64,000 nucleotides of DNA from Candidatus Aerophobota bacterium (GCA_002401865.1 NVUK01000006.1:1-64000); one strand, 5' to 3'; shown: positions 26,380 through 35,916, counted from the first letter of the stretch. A program made the numbers and translations. Notes: a model not told the origin generated them from the sequence alone.

Positions 26380-26739
26380 ATGAATAAAAATGAAGCATTT
26401 GCAATAACTAAGTACGTAAGGATCAGCCCTAGAAAGGCTCGATTGGCGGCTGGATTGATTAGAAAAAAGAGAGTTAAAGAAGCTATTCTGCAACTTAATT
26501 TTTGTAATCTAAAAGGTGGAAGGTTGCTGAAAAAAACATTGAAAAGTGCTATAGCTAATGCAGAAAACAACCTTAGTTTGCGCGTTGAAGATTTAGTTGT
26601 CACAGAAGTTAGAGTAGACGATGGGCCAACTATGAAGCGAGCGAAATCGAAGTGTAGAGGTGGTAGAGTGCCTGTTTTAAAGAGAAGTAGTCATTTTAAA
26701 GTGACCGTCGGAACCGTTAAAAAAGAGGCTCAGGAGTAG
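26380..26739 (+). CDS. rplV: Ribosomal protein uL22
   Basis: 119 residues. AITKYVRISPRKARLAAGLI at the N-terminus and the beta-hairpin MKRAKSKCRGGRVPVLKRSS are typical. It stops 3 bases before rpsC. Confidence 0.96.
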   Translation: MNKNEAFAITKYVRISPRKARLAAGLIRKKRVKEAILQLNFCNLKGGRLLKKTLKSAIANAENNLSLRVEDLVVTEVRVDDGPTMKRAKSKCRGGRVPVLKRSSHFKVTVGTVKKEAQE

Positions 26740-26742
26740 AAT

Positions 26743-27423
26743 ATGGGACAGAAAATATCGCCAGAAGGCTTCAGGTTACAAATTACTAAGAAGTGGAGAT
26801 CAAGTTGGATTGCGAATAAAGCAGACTTCGGAAAGCTTCTTATGGAAGATTTCTTGATCAGACAGTATATAACTAAAAAGCCATGTTCTTTAGGTCTTTC
26901 TTTTGTAGAGATCAAAAGAATGAATGAAAAAGTAGAGGTGACGCTGCACACAGCTAGACCTGGACTTGTTATTGGTAAAAAAGGTAGCGAGATAGAAGCG
27001 CTTAAAGCAGGACTATCTAAATTAACTGGAAAGAATGTTTGGTTAGAAGTTGCAGAGATAAAAAGACCGGATTTAGATGCACAATTAGTAGCAGACTCTA
27101 TTGCTAAGCAATTGGAAAGAAGAGTTTCGTTTAGAAAGGTTCTGAAAAAGTCAATGCAGGCTTCTTTAGATGCTGGAGCAGACGGTATCCGTATTCAAAT
27201 TTCTGGCCGTGTTGGTGGAGCAGAAATTGCGAGAACAGAGTGGTACATAGAAGGACAAGTTCCTTTACATGAACTTAGAGCAGACATACGTTATGCCGCA
27301 GCACGTAGTGAAACCACTTATGGGACACTCGGTGTGAAAGTGTGGATTAACCTAGGAAAGCAGTACAGCCAAGAAAAGCAGTACAGCCAAGAAAAGCCGT
27401 ATAAAAAAAGAAAAGTAAGTTAG
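26743..27423 (+). CDS. rpsC: Ribosomal protein uS3 with a duplicated C-terminal hexapeptide
   Basis: 226 residues. MGQKISPEGFRL is the S3 start, RPGLVIGKKGSEIEALK is the KH domain, and RVGGAEIARTEWY is the C-terminal signature. The extreme C-terminus carries a perfect tandem duplication of an 18-base unit, giving QYSQEK twice before PYKKRK, an unusual extension beyond the conserved domain. Confidence 0.97.
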   Translation: MGQKISPEGFRLQITKKWRSSWIANKADFGKLLMEDFLIRQYITKKPCSLGLSFVEIKRMNEKVEVTLHTARPGLVIGKKGSEIEALKAGLSKLTGKNVWLEVAEIKRPDLDAQLVADSIAKQLERRVSFRKVLKKSMQASLDAGADGIRIQISGRVGGAEIARTEWYIEGQVPLHELRADIRYAAARSETTYGTLGVKVWINLGKQYSQEKQYSQEKPYKKRKVS

Positions 27424-27468
27424 TAAAAAGTAGCTAAAAAAGTAGTAGTCAAATAAAGGAATTAATTC

Positions 27469-27888
27469 ATGGCGCTCATACCATCTAGAACGAAGTACAG
27501 AAAATCCCAAAAGGGAAGTAAGAAAGGACTTACCAAAGCGGGTCAGTTTGTCGAGTTTGGCGACTATGGCATACAGGCAATGGAACGTGGTGTTATCACT
27601 AGTCAACAAATCGAAGCTTGTAGGGTTGCTGTAGTTAGAACGTTTAGTCGACGAGGTAAGTTTTGGAAGAAGATATTTCCTAGTAAGCCTGTTACTAAAA
27701 AGCCAGCAGAGACAAGAATGGGAAAAGGAAAAGGTAGCACAGACCATTGGGTCGCTACTATAAAGCCTGGAAGAGTTCTTTTTGAAGTGGCTAATGTTTC
27801 TGAGGAAGAAGCAAAAAAAGCTTTAGCAAAAGCGGACACTAGACTTCCTGTCAAAACAAAATTTGTAAAGAGAATGGAGCGTGTGTAG
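27469..27888 (+). CDS. rplP: Ribosomal protein uL16
   Basis: 139 residues. The [16 protein letters not shown] start, [23 protein letters not shown] and [24 protein letters not shown] are diagnostic. The GGAATTAATTC leader is longer than elsewhere in the operon. Confidence 0.97.
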   Translation: MALIPSRTKYRKSQKGSKKGLTKAGQFVEFGDYGIQAMERGVITSQQIEACRVAVVRTFSRRGKFWKKIFPSKPVTKKPAETRMGKGKGSTDHWVATIKPGRVLFEVANVSEEEAKKALAKADTRLPVKTKFVKRMERV

Positions 27889-28104
27889 GTGACTATGAAG
27901 ATGAAGGATATAAGAGAAAAACAAGAAGCAGAGCTAATTTCTTTAGAAGAAGAGCTACGCCGTGATCTTTTTGAACTTTTGAATGAAAAAAGAATCAACA
28001 GATCGCTTGAAAAACCTCACCTTATTAGGCAAACAAGACGTTCGATTGCGAAGATAAAAACATTTTTAAATGAGAAGAAAACAACCTCAGAGGGTGGGAA
28101 ATAA
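27889..28104 (+). CDS. rpmC: Ribosomal protein uL29
   Basis: Up to 71 residues. A GTG at 27889 abuts the rplP stop; ATG codons at 27895 and 27901 are also possible starts. [29 protein letters not shown] and [19 protein letters not shown] fit the two-helix L29 fold. Confidence 0.92.
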   Translation: MTMKMKDIREKQEAELISLEEELRRDLFELLNEKRINRSLEKPHLIRQTRRSIAKIKTFLNEKKTTSEGGK

Positions 28105-28106
28105 GT

Positions 28107-28367
28107 ATGAGTAGTAAGAGTACTGAAAGAAAATTGGTTAAAGCTACAGTTGTTTCCAATAAAATGGATAAGACGGTTGTTTTGCGTGGAGAGAGAATGG
28201 TTCCGCATCCTATTTACGGTAAAAATGTTAAAAAATATAAAAAATATTATGCTCACTGTGAAACGCCTTTAGAAGTCGGTCTAGAAGTGGAGATAAAGGA
28301 AGTAAGACCTTTGTCAAAACTGAAAAGATATATAGTTGTAAGTAAAGAAAAAAACTCAAGCAAGTAG
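28107..28367 (+). CDS. rpsQ: Ribosomal protein uS17
   Basis: 86 residues. [28 protein letters not shown] is the OB-fold signature of S17, and [13 protein letters not shown] is the end. It starts 2 bases after rpmC. Confidence 0.95.
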   Translation: MSSKSTERKLVKATVVSNKMDKTVVLRGERMVPHPIYGKNVKKYKKYYAHCETPLEVGLEVEIKEVRPLSKLKRYIVVSKEKNSSK

Positions 28368-28376
28368 TAAAGAAAT

Positions 28377-28745
28377 ATGATTCAGGAAGAAACAATATTA
28401 GACGTTGCTGATAATTCAGGCGCAAAGAAAGTAAAATGCTTTCGTGTACTTGGAGGAACCAGAAAACGCTATGCTCGTACAGGTGACGTCATCGTAGTCT
28501 CGGTAAGAGAAATAGATCCCAAATCACCTGTAAAAAAAGGCTCTGTAGTCAAAGCTGTAGTGGTTAGGACAAAGAGTAAAGTTAGAAGAGCCGATGGTTC
28601 GTATCTTGTCTTTTATGATAACAGTTGTGTGCTGATTGATGATAAGATGAACCCTAGAGGTAGTAGGATTTTTGGTCCTGTGGCAAGAGAAGTTAGAGAG
28701 AAAGGTTTCTTGAAAATTTGTTCACTCGCACCTGAGGTAATTTAG
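28377..28745 (+). CDS. rplN: Ribosomal protein uL14
   Basis: 122 residues. [20 protein letters not shown] and the end [23 protein letters not shown] are diagnostic. Confidence 0.97.
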   Translation: MIQEETILDVADNSGAKKVKCFRVLGGTRKRYARTGDVIVVSVREIDPKSPVKKGSVVKAVVVRTKSKVRRADGSYLVFYDNSCVLIDDKMNPRGSRIFGPVAREVREKGFLKICSLAPEVI

Positions 28746-28754
28746 AAGGTACAT

Positions 28755-29084
28755 ATGAAGAATAAATGGATAAAACAAGGCGATACAGTTCTAGTAATAG
28801 CTGGTAATGACAAAGGTAAGTCAGGAGAAGTTCTAGCTAGAAAACAAGAGAGAATTCTCATTCGCGGCGTTAATATGAGAAAAAAGCACATGAAGGCAAA
28901 GAAGCAGGGGCAAAAGTCTGACATTGTTGAAATTGAGCTACCTATTCACATATCAAATGTTGCTATTTGCAACTCTAATGGAGAAAAGATCAAATTGGGT
29001 GTTTCTTTCAAAAAGGGTTCAAAAGAGAAAGAGCTTGTTATAGTCGGTAGTGGTAAAAATGAAAGCTTTAGAAAGCTAAGATAA
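28755..29084 (+). CDS. rplX: Ribosomal protein uL24
   Basis: 109 residues. A KOW motif, [21 protein letters not shown], lies at the N-terminus, followed by [16 protein letters not shown]. It starts an assembly step of the large subunit. Confidence 0.95.
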   Translation: MKNKWIKQGDTVLVIAGNDKGKSGEVLARKQERILIRGVNMRKKHMKAKKQGQKSDIVEIELPIHISNVAICNSNGEKIKLGVSFKKGSKEKELVIVGSGKNESFRKLR

Positions 29085-29085
29085 G

Positions 29086-29646
29086 GTGAGTTTAAAAGAG
29101 AAAGATATGTCTAGATTAAAACAGTTATACCAAGATGTAGTTAAAGAAAAGTTACAAAAGAAATTTGGTTACAAAAATGTTAACCAGATTCCTAAGCTTA
29201 AAAGTATTGTTTTAAGCATGGGTTTGGCAGAAGCTCTTAAAGATAAAAACATTGTAGAAGATAGTGCTAAGCACCTTGCGTTGATTTCTGGCCAAAAGCC
29301 TATTGAAACGAAGGCGAAGAAATCTATTTCAAACTTTAAGTTGCGCGATGGTCAAGTTATAGGTCTCAAAGTAACGCTAAGAAGTAAGAGAATGTATGAG
29401 TTCATGGACCGTTTTTGTAGCATTACAAGTCCGAGGATTTTAGACTTTCGAGGTTTTAATACGAAGACAAATCGAGGATGTTACTCAACAGGTCTGAAAG
29501 ACCATCAGGTTTTTACAGAACTTAATTTAGACGAAGTAAAAAGGGAACAAGGTATGAATATTACCTTTATTACATCTGCGGATTCTGGAGAGGAGTGCTT
29601 TGAGCTTCTTTCGGGTCTAGGATTTCCTTTTAAAAAAGTAAAGTAG
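29086..29646 (+). CDS. rplE: Ribosomal protein uL5
   Basis: 186 residues from a GTG at 29086; an ATG at 29107 is an alternative. [35 protein letters not shown] and [19 protein letters not shown] are L5-specific. rpsN (S14) is expected next in most bacteria but is missing; rpsH follows directly, as in other chlamydiae. Confidence 0.96.
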   Translation: MSLKEKDMSRLKQLYQDVVKEKLQKKFGYKNVNQIPKLKSIVLSMGLAEALKDKNIVEDSAKHLALISGQKPIETKAKKSISNFKLRDGQVIGLKVTLRSKRMYEFMDRFCSITSPRILDFRGFNTKTNRGCYSTGLKDHQVFTELNLDEVKREQGMNITFITSADSGEECFELLSGLGFPFKKVK

Positions 29647-29658
29647 GAGAAAAAGTCA

Positions 29659-30051
29659 ATGGTAACAGATACTGTAGCCGATCTTATTACACGCATTAGA
29701 AATGCGAAAGATGCTAAACATAAGTATGTGGATGTGTCTAATAGCAAGTTGAATAGAGAAATTATTGAAGCGCTGAAGAAAAAAGGCTATGTTCAAAATT
29801 ACTTGGTAAACGGCGCTAAAAGACAAGTAAGAATCTTTCTAAAGTATGATTTTCGTAAAAGGCAATCAATTATACATGGGATTAAGCGTGTATCAAAGCC
29901 TGGTCTTAGAAAGTATGTTGGAGTAAGAGAAATACCTATGGTGTTTAGTGGACTGGGTTCTGCTATCTTATCTACACCTAAAGGTGTTTTAGATTGTAAA
30001 ACAGCGAGAGAAGAGAGAGTTGGTGGAGAACTGCTCTTTGTTGTCTGGTAG
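29659..30051 (+). CDS. rpsH: Ribosomal protein uS8
   Basis: 130 residues. TDTVADLITRIRNAKDAKHKYV and the C-terminal GLGSAILSTPKGVLDCKTA pattern with GGELLFVVW are S8 hallmarks. S8 binds 16S helix 21 and represses the spc operon in E. coli; regulation here was not examined. Confidence 0.97.
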   Translation: MVTDTVADLITRIRNAKDAKHKYVDVSNSKLNREIIEALKKKGYVQNYLVNGAKRQVRIFLKYDFRKRQSIIHGIKRVSKPGLRKYVGVREIPMVFSGLGSAILSTPKGVLDCKTAREERVGGELLFVVW

Positions 30052-30079
30052 GAAATAGAAAAAAGGATTGGAATAAACG

Positions 30080-30622
30080 ATGTCTAGATTAGCAAAAAAA
30101 GGGCTAGCACTACCAAAGTCTGTAGAAGTCAAACAGGAAGCGACGAAAGTTTTAGTGAAAGGACCTAAGGGTCAGCTAGAAGTTTTAGTAAAAGAGGGCC
30201 TTCACGTAGCCGTTCAAGAAGGCGAAGTGAAAATATCCCTGATAGAAGGTAGCGCTCTTGCTCTACCCTTTTTAGGACTATATTTTTCTTTGATTAAGAA
30301 CGCTATTATTGGAGTCTCTGAAGGGTTTGAGAAAAAAATACAGCTTATAGGTGTTGGTTTTAGAGCCGTTGTGGCGGGGAATAAGCTTGATTTAAAGATG
30401 AATTTTTCCCATCCTTGTCAACTTATAGTGCCTAGTGATTTAAAAATAGCAATTGAAAAGAGCACACTCATTACCATTTCGGGATGTGATAAGCGCCAAG
30501 TAGGAGAGTTCGCTGCTGCTATACGCGCTAAAAGACCTCCTGAGCCTTACAAAGGAAAAGGTGCTAGGTATGTGGGTGAGTATGTAAGGAAGAAAGCTGG
30601 TAAAACAGCTAAGGGTAAGTAA
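30080..30622 (+). CDS. rplF: Ribosomal protein uL6
   Basis: 180 residues with two alpha/beta repeats. MSRLAKKGLALPKSVEVK at the start and RAKRPPEPYKGKGARYVGE at the end are typical. Confidence 0.96.
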   Translation: MSRLAKKGLALPKSVEVKQEATKVLVKGPKGQLEVLVKEGLHVAVQEGEVKISLIEGSALALPFLGLYFSLIKNAIIGVSEGFEKKIQLIGVGFRAVVAGNKLDLKMNFSHPCQLIVPSDLKIAIEKSTLITISGCDKRQVGEFAAAIRAKRPPEPYKGKGARYVGEYVRKKAGKTAKGK

Positions 30623-30623
30623 G

Positions 30624-30992
30624 ATGAAGTCAAAGTCTAAAGTAAAAATTAATAAAATTAGAATCAAAAGAACTTTTCGAGTGAGAAAGCATCTCAAGGC
30701 TTGTGCAAGTTTCAAGCATAGGTTGTGTGTTACAAGATCGCTAAAGCATATTTCTGCTCAAGTGATTAATGACAAGACAGGAGAGACTGTGGCTGCGATA
30801 AGCACCATGAGTAAGAAGGCAGGGGATCTTTCGAGAAGTAAGGAAGGTGCTGCATTTGTAGGTAAAGAGATCGCAGTACTTGCCAAAGAAAAGGGCGTAG
30901 AAGAAGTCGTTTTTGATCGAGGAGCTAATAAATACCACGGCCTTGTTGCAGCTTTAGCAGATGCTGCACGAGAAAATGGACTTAAGTTTTAG
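30624..30992 (+). CDS. rplR: Ribosomal protein uL18
   Basis: 122 residues. RVRKHLKACASFKHRLCVTRS and GVEEVVFDRGANKYHGLVAALADAARE fit the 5S rRNA-binding L18. It starts 1 base after rplF ends. Confidence 0.95.
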   Translation: MKSKSKVKINKIRIKRTFRVRKHLKACASFKHRLCVTRSLKHISAQVINDKTGETVAAISTMSKKAGDLSRSKEGAAFVGKEIAVLAKEKGVEEVVFDRGANKYHGLVAALADAARENGLKF

Positions 30993-31010
30993 AACATATA
31001 AAGGAATAGC

Positions 31011-31502
31011 ATGGCTAAGGAAGCAGTAAAAGATAAAAAAGAAGACGATTTAGAAGAAAAAGTTCTCTATATCAACCGATGTTCGAAAGTTGTAAAGGGA
31101 GGAAGAACGTTTAGTTTTTCAGCTCTGATTGTTGTTGGCGATGGCGCTGGCAAAGTAGGTGTTGGTTTTGGAAAAGCTAATGAAGTCTCTGATGCTATTA
31201 GAAAAGCTTCTGGTGATGCAAGAAAAAATTTAGAACAGTTCGTTATGCAAGAAACAAGCATTCCTCACGAAATCAATGTAAAGTTTGATGGAGCTCAGGT
31301 GCTTTTAAAACCAGCTAAATTAGGAACGGGTATTATAGCCGGTTCTCTAGTACGTTCTGTTTTAGAGGTTGCAGGAGTTAAAGATGTAGTTGCTAAAAAT
31401 CTTGGTTCTAATAACCCTTTCAATATGGTTAGAGCAACGATCAAGGCACTATTCATGATGAGAAACCGCAAAGAGACACTAAACTATAGGAATGCATCAT
31501 AA
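31011..31502 (+). CDS. rpsE: Ribosomal protein uS5
   Basis: 163 residues. RCSKVVKGGRTFSFSALIVVGDGAGKVGVG and GTGIIAGSLVRSVLEVAGVKDV are diagnostic. Its stop overlaps the rplO start (TAATG). L30 (rpmD), usually next, is absent. Confidence 0.97.
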   Translation: MAKEAVKDKKEDDLEEKVLYINRCSKVVKGGRTFSFSALIVVGDGAGKVGVGFGKANEVSDAIRKASGDARKNLEQFVMQETSIPHEINVKFDGAQVLLKPAKLGTGIIAGSLVRSVLEVAGVKDVVAKNLGSNNPFNMVRATIKALFMMRNRKETLNYRNAS

Positions 31503-31951
31503 TGGAATTATCAGCATTAAGGAATCATCCAAAGAAAAAAACTTCAAGAAAACGCAAAGGTCGTGGCCCCAGTTCAGGCATGGGTAAAACTTGTTGTAGG
31601 GGACATAAAGGTGATAAATCTCGTTCTGGATATAAAAGACGTGGCGCAAAAGAGGGTGGTCAACTTCCACTTTTTAAAAAATTGCCGATTAGAGGTTTTT
31701 CTAATTTTCAGTTTGAAAAGAAAATTTTCTCAATTAATTTAGAGCGTATAGAGCAATGCTTTACTGATGGAGAAAAAGTTACTATTCAAACATTGGCACA
31801 AAAAGGTTTTCCTGTAAGACGTATGAAAGACGGGATTAAAATTTTAGGCAATGGGGAACTTTCTAAAAAGGTTGTTATTGAAGCGGCTGGCTTTACAAAA
31901 GGCGCAGTAGCAAAGCTTGAGAAGGCTGGGATTGAATTTAAAACCATCTAA
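31502..31951 (+). CDS. rplO: Ribosomal protein uL15
   Basis: 149 residues. GRGPSSGMGKTCCRGHKGDKSR is the L15 N-terminal signature and GNGELSKKVVIEAAGFTKGA the C-terminal one. It is coupled to rpsE by a one-base overlap. Confidence 0.96.
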   Translation: MELSALRNHPKKKTSRKRKGRGPSSGMGKTCCRGHKGDKSRSGYKRRGAKEGGQLPLFKKLPIRGFSNFQFEKKIFSINLERIEQCFTDGEKVTIQTLAQKGFPVRRMKDGIKILGNGELSKKVVIEAAGFTKGAVAKLEKAGIEFKTI

Positions 31952-31965
31952 ACTAAGGTAGACTT

Positions 31966-33324
31966 ATGCTTCAGGGTATTAGACAAATATTTTCCCTTCC
32001 TGAACTTAGGAAAAGAATTTTCTTTACGCTTCTAATGCTTGCTGTTTGCAGGGTTGGAGCTTATATTTCTATTCCTACAGTAAACAGTGAACTGGTTGAA
32101 ACAGTATTTAAACATCTAACAGGGGGAGTGCAAAATCTCTTTCAGTTAGTAGACATCTTCTCTGGAGGAGCGTTTTCAAGACTTACTATATTTGCACTTG
32201 GCGTTGGCCCCTATATTTCGGCCTCGATCGTGATGCAAGTACTTACTGCTGTCATGCCCTCTCTACAAAGAGAAATGCGTGAAAACAGTGATGTGGGAAG
32301 AAAAAAACTTGCTAAGTGGACTAGGTTGTTAACTGTTGTTTTTGCTTTAGTACAATCTATTATGTATGCAAGGTTTGCTTTTTCATTCAATATACAGTAT
32401 CCAGGCATCGTTCTTGACTCAGTAGCAAGTATTACATTATTTGGTATCCCTATCTTATTTTACCTTATTACCGTAGCTGCTATGACTGCGGGTTGTTTGC
32501 TTTTAATGTGGATTGGAGAGCAAATTTCAGAAAAAGGTATCGGTAATGGAATAAGCCTTATTATTTCTGTAGGAATTCTTTCTTCTTTACCTTCAATTGT
32601 TGGAAGAATTATTCAACAACTTAATTTGGATTCACAAGAATCGGGTCAGCTGACACTTATCTCTGTACTGATGCTATGTGTCATTTTTGTTGTTATTATT
32701 ACAGGGACTATCCTTATTGTTCAGGGTGTTAGAAAGATACCTCTGCAGTACGCTAGAAGGATTGTGGGACGTAAAGAGTCTCAAGGAGGATCTTCTCATA
32801 TTCCTCTTAAAGTTAACTATGCAGGTGTGATTCCAGTTATTTTTGCCGCATCTATATTAGTGTTTCCCGCTACTCTTGCTCAACTAAGCAAGGTGGAGTG
32901 GCTAACGAGAATCGCTTCTTATTTATCCCCTGGACAGTGGGCTTATACAATAGCCTATGTAGTTTTAATTTTATTGTTTACCTATGTTTGGACTGCTACT
33001 CAATTTCAGCCTGCACAAATTGCTTCAGATATGAAAAAAAATGGAGCTTTTATCCCTGGAATTAAGCAGGGAAAACATACACAAGATTTTTTAGAAGGTA
33101 CTATGAACCGTATTACCCTCATAGGGGCTGTTTCATTGGCATTTATAGCTATTCTACCAACCTTAATAGCTAAATTTTTATATATAGATGCCTCTATCAG
33201 TCAATTTTTTGGAGGGACATCTTTGCTGATTTTAGTAGGTGTAGCTTTGGACACATCCCAGCAAATAGAGTCACATCTTATTATGAAAAGGTATGACGGT
33301 TTTATGAAGAAAAGAAGAATATAA
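31966..33324 (+). CDS. secY: Protein translocase channel subunit SecY
   Basis: A 452-residue membrane protein with ten helices. RKRIFFTLLMLAVCRVGAYISIP opens the protein, GGAFSRLTIFALGVGPYISASI is the plug region, GNGISLIISVGILSSLP is signature 2, and FTYVWTATQFQPAQIASDMKKNGAFIPGI is typical of the C-terminal half. It forms the Sec channel with SecE/SecG. Unlike in E. coli, rpmJ does not follow, nor adk or infA. Confidence 0.97.
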   Translation: MLQGIRQIFSLPELRKRIFFTLLMLAVCRVGAYISIPTVNSELVETVFKHLTGGVQNLFQLVDIFSGGAFSRLTIFALGVGPYISASIVMQVLTAVMPSLQREMRENSDVGRKKLAKWTRLLTVVFALVQSIMYARFAFSFNIQYPGIVLDSVASITLFGIPILFYLITVAAMTAGCLLLMWIGEQISEKGIGNGISLIISVGILSSLPSIVGRIIQQLNLDSQESGQLTLISVLMLCVIFVVIITGTILIVQGVRKIPLQYARRIVGRKESQGGSSHIPLKVNYAGVIPVIFAASILVFPATLAQLSKVEWLTRIASYLSPGQWAYTIAYVVLILLFTYVWTATQFQPAQIASDMKKNGAFIPGIKQGKHTQDFLEGTMNRITLIGAVSLAFIAILPTLIAKFLYIDASISQFFGGTSLLILVGVALDTSQQIESHLIMKRYDGFMKKRRI

Positions 33325-33342
33325 CTAAGTGACTGAAATCGT

Positions 33343-33370
33343 TTGATTTTAAGTCGAAAATTGCTATAAT
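33343..33370 (+). promoter_or_regulatory. Internal promoter upstream of rpsM
   Basis: TTGATT at 33343-33348 and a perfect TATAAT at 33365-33370 are 16 bp apart, with an extended -10 TGC directly before TATAAT. This could drive rpsM-rpsK-rpoA-rplQ independently of the upstream ribosomal genes. Confidence 0.75.
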
Positions 33371-33405
33371 ATAGACGCTAATCTAGAATTTGAGGAAAGG
33401 AACCT

Positions 33406-33780
33406 ATGCCCAGGATTATTGGAACTGACATACCAGGAAAAAAAAGACTTATTATTTCGCTAACCTATATCTTTGGAGTAGGATCAAAAATTGCGGAAGA
33501 ACTTGTTGGCAAGTTAGGTCTAGACCCAAATATGAGGGCGCATAATTTAAGTGAAGACGAGATTTCAAGAATCAACGGTTTGCTGCAAACAGAGTATACA
33601 GTTGAAGGGGATTTAAGACGTGAAGTGCAAGGTAATATTAAGCGCTTAATTTCCATAGGATCTTACCGAGGATCGAGACACAAAAATGGTCTGCCTACTA
33701 GAGGACAGAGAACGAAGTGTAACGCACGTCAGAGAAAAGGTAAGAGAAAAACAGTAGCAGGCAAAAAGAAAGCAGCTTAA
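33406..33780 (+). CDS. rpsM: Ribosomal protein uS13
   Basis: 124 residues. MPRIIGTDIPGKKRLIISLTYIFG and SYRGSRHKNGLPTRGQRTKCNAR are diagnostic. The ribosome site is GAGGAAAGGA. It is the first gene after the internal promoter. Confidence 0.97.
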   Translation: MPRIIGTDIPGKKRLIISLTYIFGVGSKIAEELVGKLGLDPNMRAHNLSEDEISRINGLLQTEYTVEGDLRREVQGNIKRLISIGSYRGSRHKNGLPTRGQRTKCNARQRKGKRKTVAGKKKAA

Positions 33781-33815
33781 ATCGATAAGCGGCTAACAAG
33801 CGATAGGAGCTAGAC

Positions 33816-34235
33816 TTGGCAAAGAAAGAAAAGAAACAAATGGTGAAGAAAGTCTTCACGAAATCTTCTAAGAAGAAAGTGGTAAGGACTGTACCTAGCG
33901 GCATAGTCTATGTTAAGGCAACATTTAATAACACATTGATATCTATTTGTGATCCTTCAGGCAAAGTTATTGCTTCGTCTTCTGCGGGTCAGGTAAATTT
34001 TACAGGTTCAAGAAAATCTTCTGCGTTTGTAGCCTCTATTGCGGCACAAGATGCAGTAAAAAAAGCTCAACCTTATGGACTGAAAGAGGTTGAAATAATT
34101 TTAAAAGGTCCTGGTGCTGGCCGTGAGTCAGCTGTGAGAGGGGTTCAAGCTTCAGGAGTAATCATTACTTCTATATCTGATCGAACACCTGTACCTCATA
34201 ATGGTTGCCGACCAAAGAAAAGAAGAAGAGTATAA
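33816..34235 (+). CDS. rpsK: Ribosomal protein uS11 (TTG start)
   Basis: 139 residues. GIVYVKATFNNTLISICDPSG, GPGAGRESAVRGVQASG and the end NGCRPKKRRRV are diagnostic. The only plausible start in frame is TTG at 33816, preceded by GGAGC. The N-terminus is a Lys-rich extension. Confidence 0.96.
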   Translation: MAKKEKKQMVKKVFTKSSKKKVVRTVPSGIVYVKATFNNTLISICDPSGKVIASSSAGQVNFTGSRKSSAFVASIAAQDAVKKAQPYGLKEVEIILKGPGAGRESAVRGVQASGVIITSISDRTPVPHNGCRPKKRRRV

Positions 34236-34268
34236 TAAAAATTTATCACCCTTGAGGAGAGATATTAC

Positions 34269-35381
34269 ATGGCAGTTAAATATGGGCAATTCCGTCTACC
34301 AACGAAGGTGGCAGTAGAAGAAAAATCGGATGTTCAGGATCAGCAGCACTCTAGTTGTTTTAGACGATTTGTAGCAGAACCTTTTGAAAGAGGTTATGGT
34401 CATACAGTGGGTAACTCACTGAGAAGGATCATGATGACCTCTATTGAGGCATATGCGATCATGTCATTTCTTTTTGAAGGCGTGTCTCAAGAGTTTACTG
34501 CAGTAGAAGGTGTTATAGAGGATATGACGCATATCATTCTTAACATTAAGGGAATATTGATTAGAAAGAGCGATGACGTGGAACACGCTACGCGTGTTAA
34601 GCAGCTGGTTAAAACGTTAGATATTTCTGCAGCTGATTTAGAAGAGTCTGGAGGCAAGTTTGCCGTTTGTGCAAAGCATATGATAGATTCGCCTGATTTT
34701 GAGTTGGTTAACCCAGATCACTACCTATTTACTGTAACAATACCTTTGACTAAGCGTGTTAGCTTTAAAGTAGGAAGAGGACGTGGTTATGTGGCTGCAG
34801 AAAGACATGAGTTAGTGGATAGAGTAGTGGATGAAATCGTGATCGATTCAGCATTTTCTCCTGTGACACAAGTGAACTATTTTGTTGAAAATACACGTGT
34901 TGGTCAAGATACAGATTATGACAAGTTGATTATGGAAGTAACTACAGATGGAAGAGTTACACCTGAAGAAGCACTTGTTTTCTCTGCTCAGATCAACGTT
35001 CATCATTTCAGTAGTTTTGAATCACTAAGTTTCTTTGAGCAAATTTCTTTTGATGAAGATGAAAATGAAATGGACTCAGATAAAGATGAACTGTTAGCTA
35101 AATTATCGCTAAAAATTAATGAAATAGAACTTTCAGTACGTTCTACTAACTGCTTGAATCAAGCAAACGTAGATACGATCGCACAACTTGTAGTGATGCC
35201 TGAGTCTGAAATGTTGAGATTTAGAAACTTCGGTAAGAAGTCTCTTAATGAAATCAAGGCTAAATTAGAAGACATGGGACTCCATTTAGGAATGGATCTA
35301 TCGAGTTATGGTATTAACGCAACTAATGTTACAGAAATTGTACAAGAGTATTTGAAAGAGAAATCGGGTCAGGAAGCATGA
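34269..35381 (+). CDS. rpoA: RNA polymerase alpha subunit
   Basis: 370 residues, somewhat longer than E. coli (329). N-terminal dimerisation domain: FVAEPFERGYGHTVGNSLRR and RRIMMTSIEAYAIMS, with DTDYDKLIMEVTTDG later. C-terminal domain: LSVRSTNCLNQANVDTIAQLV and FRNFGKKSLNEIKAKL, where Arg contacts UP elements and activators. Its stop overlaps the rplQ start (ATGA). Confidence 0.97.
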   Translation: MAVKYGQFRLPTKVAVEEKSDVQDQQHSSCFRRFVAEPFERGYGHTVGNSLRRIMMTSIEAYAIMSFLFEGVSQEFTAVEGVIEDMTHIILNIKGILIRKSDDVEHATRVKQLVKTLDISAADLEESGGKFAVCAKHMIDSPDFELVNPDHYLFTVTIPLTKRVSFKVGRGRGYVAAERHELVDRVVDEIVIDSAFSPVTQVNYFVENTRVGQDTDYDKLIMEVTTDGRVTPEEALVFSAQINVHHFSSFESLSFFEQISFDEDENEMDSDKDELLAKLSLKINEIELSVRSTNCLNQANVDTIAQLVVMPESEMLRFRNFGKKSLNEIKAKLEDMGLHLGMDLSSYGINATNVTEIVQEYLKEKSGQEA

Positions 35382-35851
35382 GACACAGAAAACGCACATT
35401 TAAGTTAGGTCGTAATTCATCTCACAGAAGATGCATGATGGCTAATATGATCAAGTCGCTTATTGAGCATGGCAAGATCGAGACATCAGTCAGAAAAGGT
35501 AAAGAACTCAAAAGACAAGCAGATTCTATTATCACACTTGCAAAAAAGGGTGATTTAGCTTCATTAAGAAGAATTAAAGCTAAGCTGATGATTCGTTTTA
35601 ATAAACTTTCTTCTAAAGAGAGAAGAAGTGTTAAAGAAGGTAGCACAGCACCTTTAAATGGGGATAGAAAAGTTTTCAGGAAACTGTTTAGCGAAGTGCC
35701 TCAAAGGTTTATGGATAGACCTGGAGGCTATACCTCTTTAGTGAGGACAAGCTTTCGACGAGGAGACTCTTCTGAACGCTGTATTGTAAGCCTAGTTGCG
35801 CCGTCAAGTGCGGTAGCTGCTGAGCCTGAACAGAGTAAGCAGGTTAGTTAA
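35378..35851 (+). CDS. rplQ: Ribosomal protein bL17
   Basis: 157 residues. MRHRKRTFKLGRNSSHRRCMMANMIKSL is nearly identical to the family start. The C-terminal 25 residues (VAPSSAVAAEPEQSKQVS) are a low-complexity extension. It is coupled to rpoA by a 4-base overlap and followed by a terminator. Confidence 0.97.
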   Translation: MRHRKRTFKLGRNSSHRRCMMANMIKSLIEHGKIETSVRKGKELKRQADSIITLAKKGDLASLRRIKAKLMIRFNKLSSKERRSVKEGSTAPLNGDRKVFRKLFSEVPQRFMDRPGGYTSLVRTSFRRGDSSERCIVSLVAPSSAVAAEPEQSKQVS

Positions 35852-35853
35852 TT

Positions 35854-35889
35854 AAAAATCCCCTCCCACCATAGAGGGGATTTTTTTTT
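35854..35889 (+). terminator. Rho-independent terminator of the ribosomal/rpoA operon
   Basis: A 12-bp stem (35854-35865 with 35874-35885, core ATCCCCTC/GAGGGGAT) followed by a run of T. It ends the rplC...rplQ transcript. Confidence 0.92.
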
Positions 35890-35916
35890 GCCCGGGTGAC
35901 CTTTTTTAAAACACCC

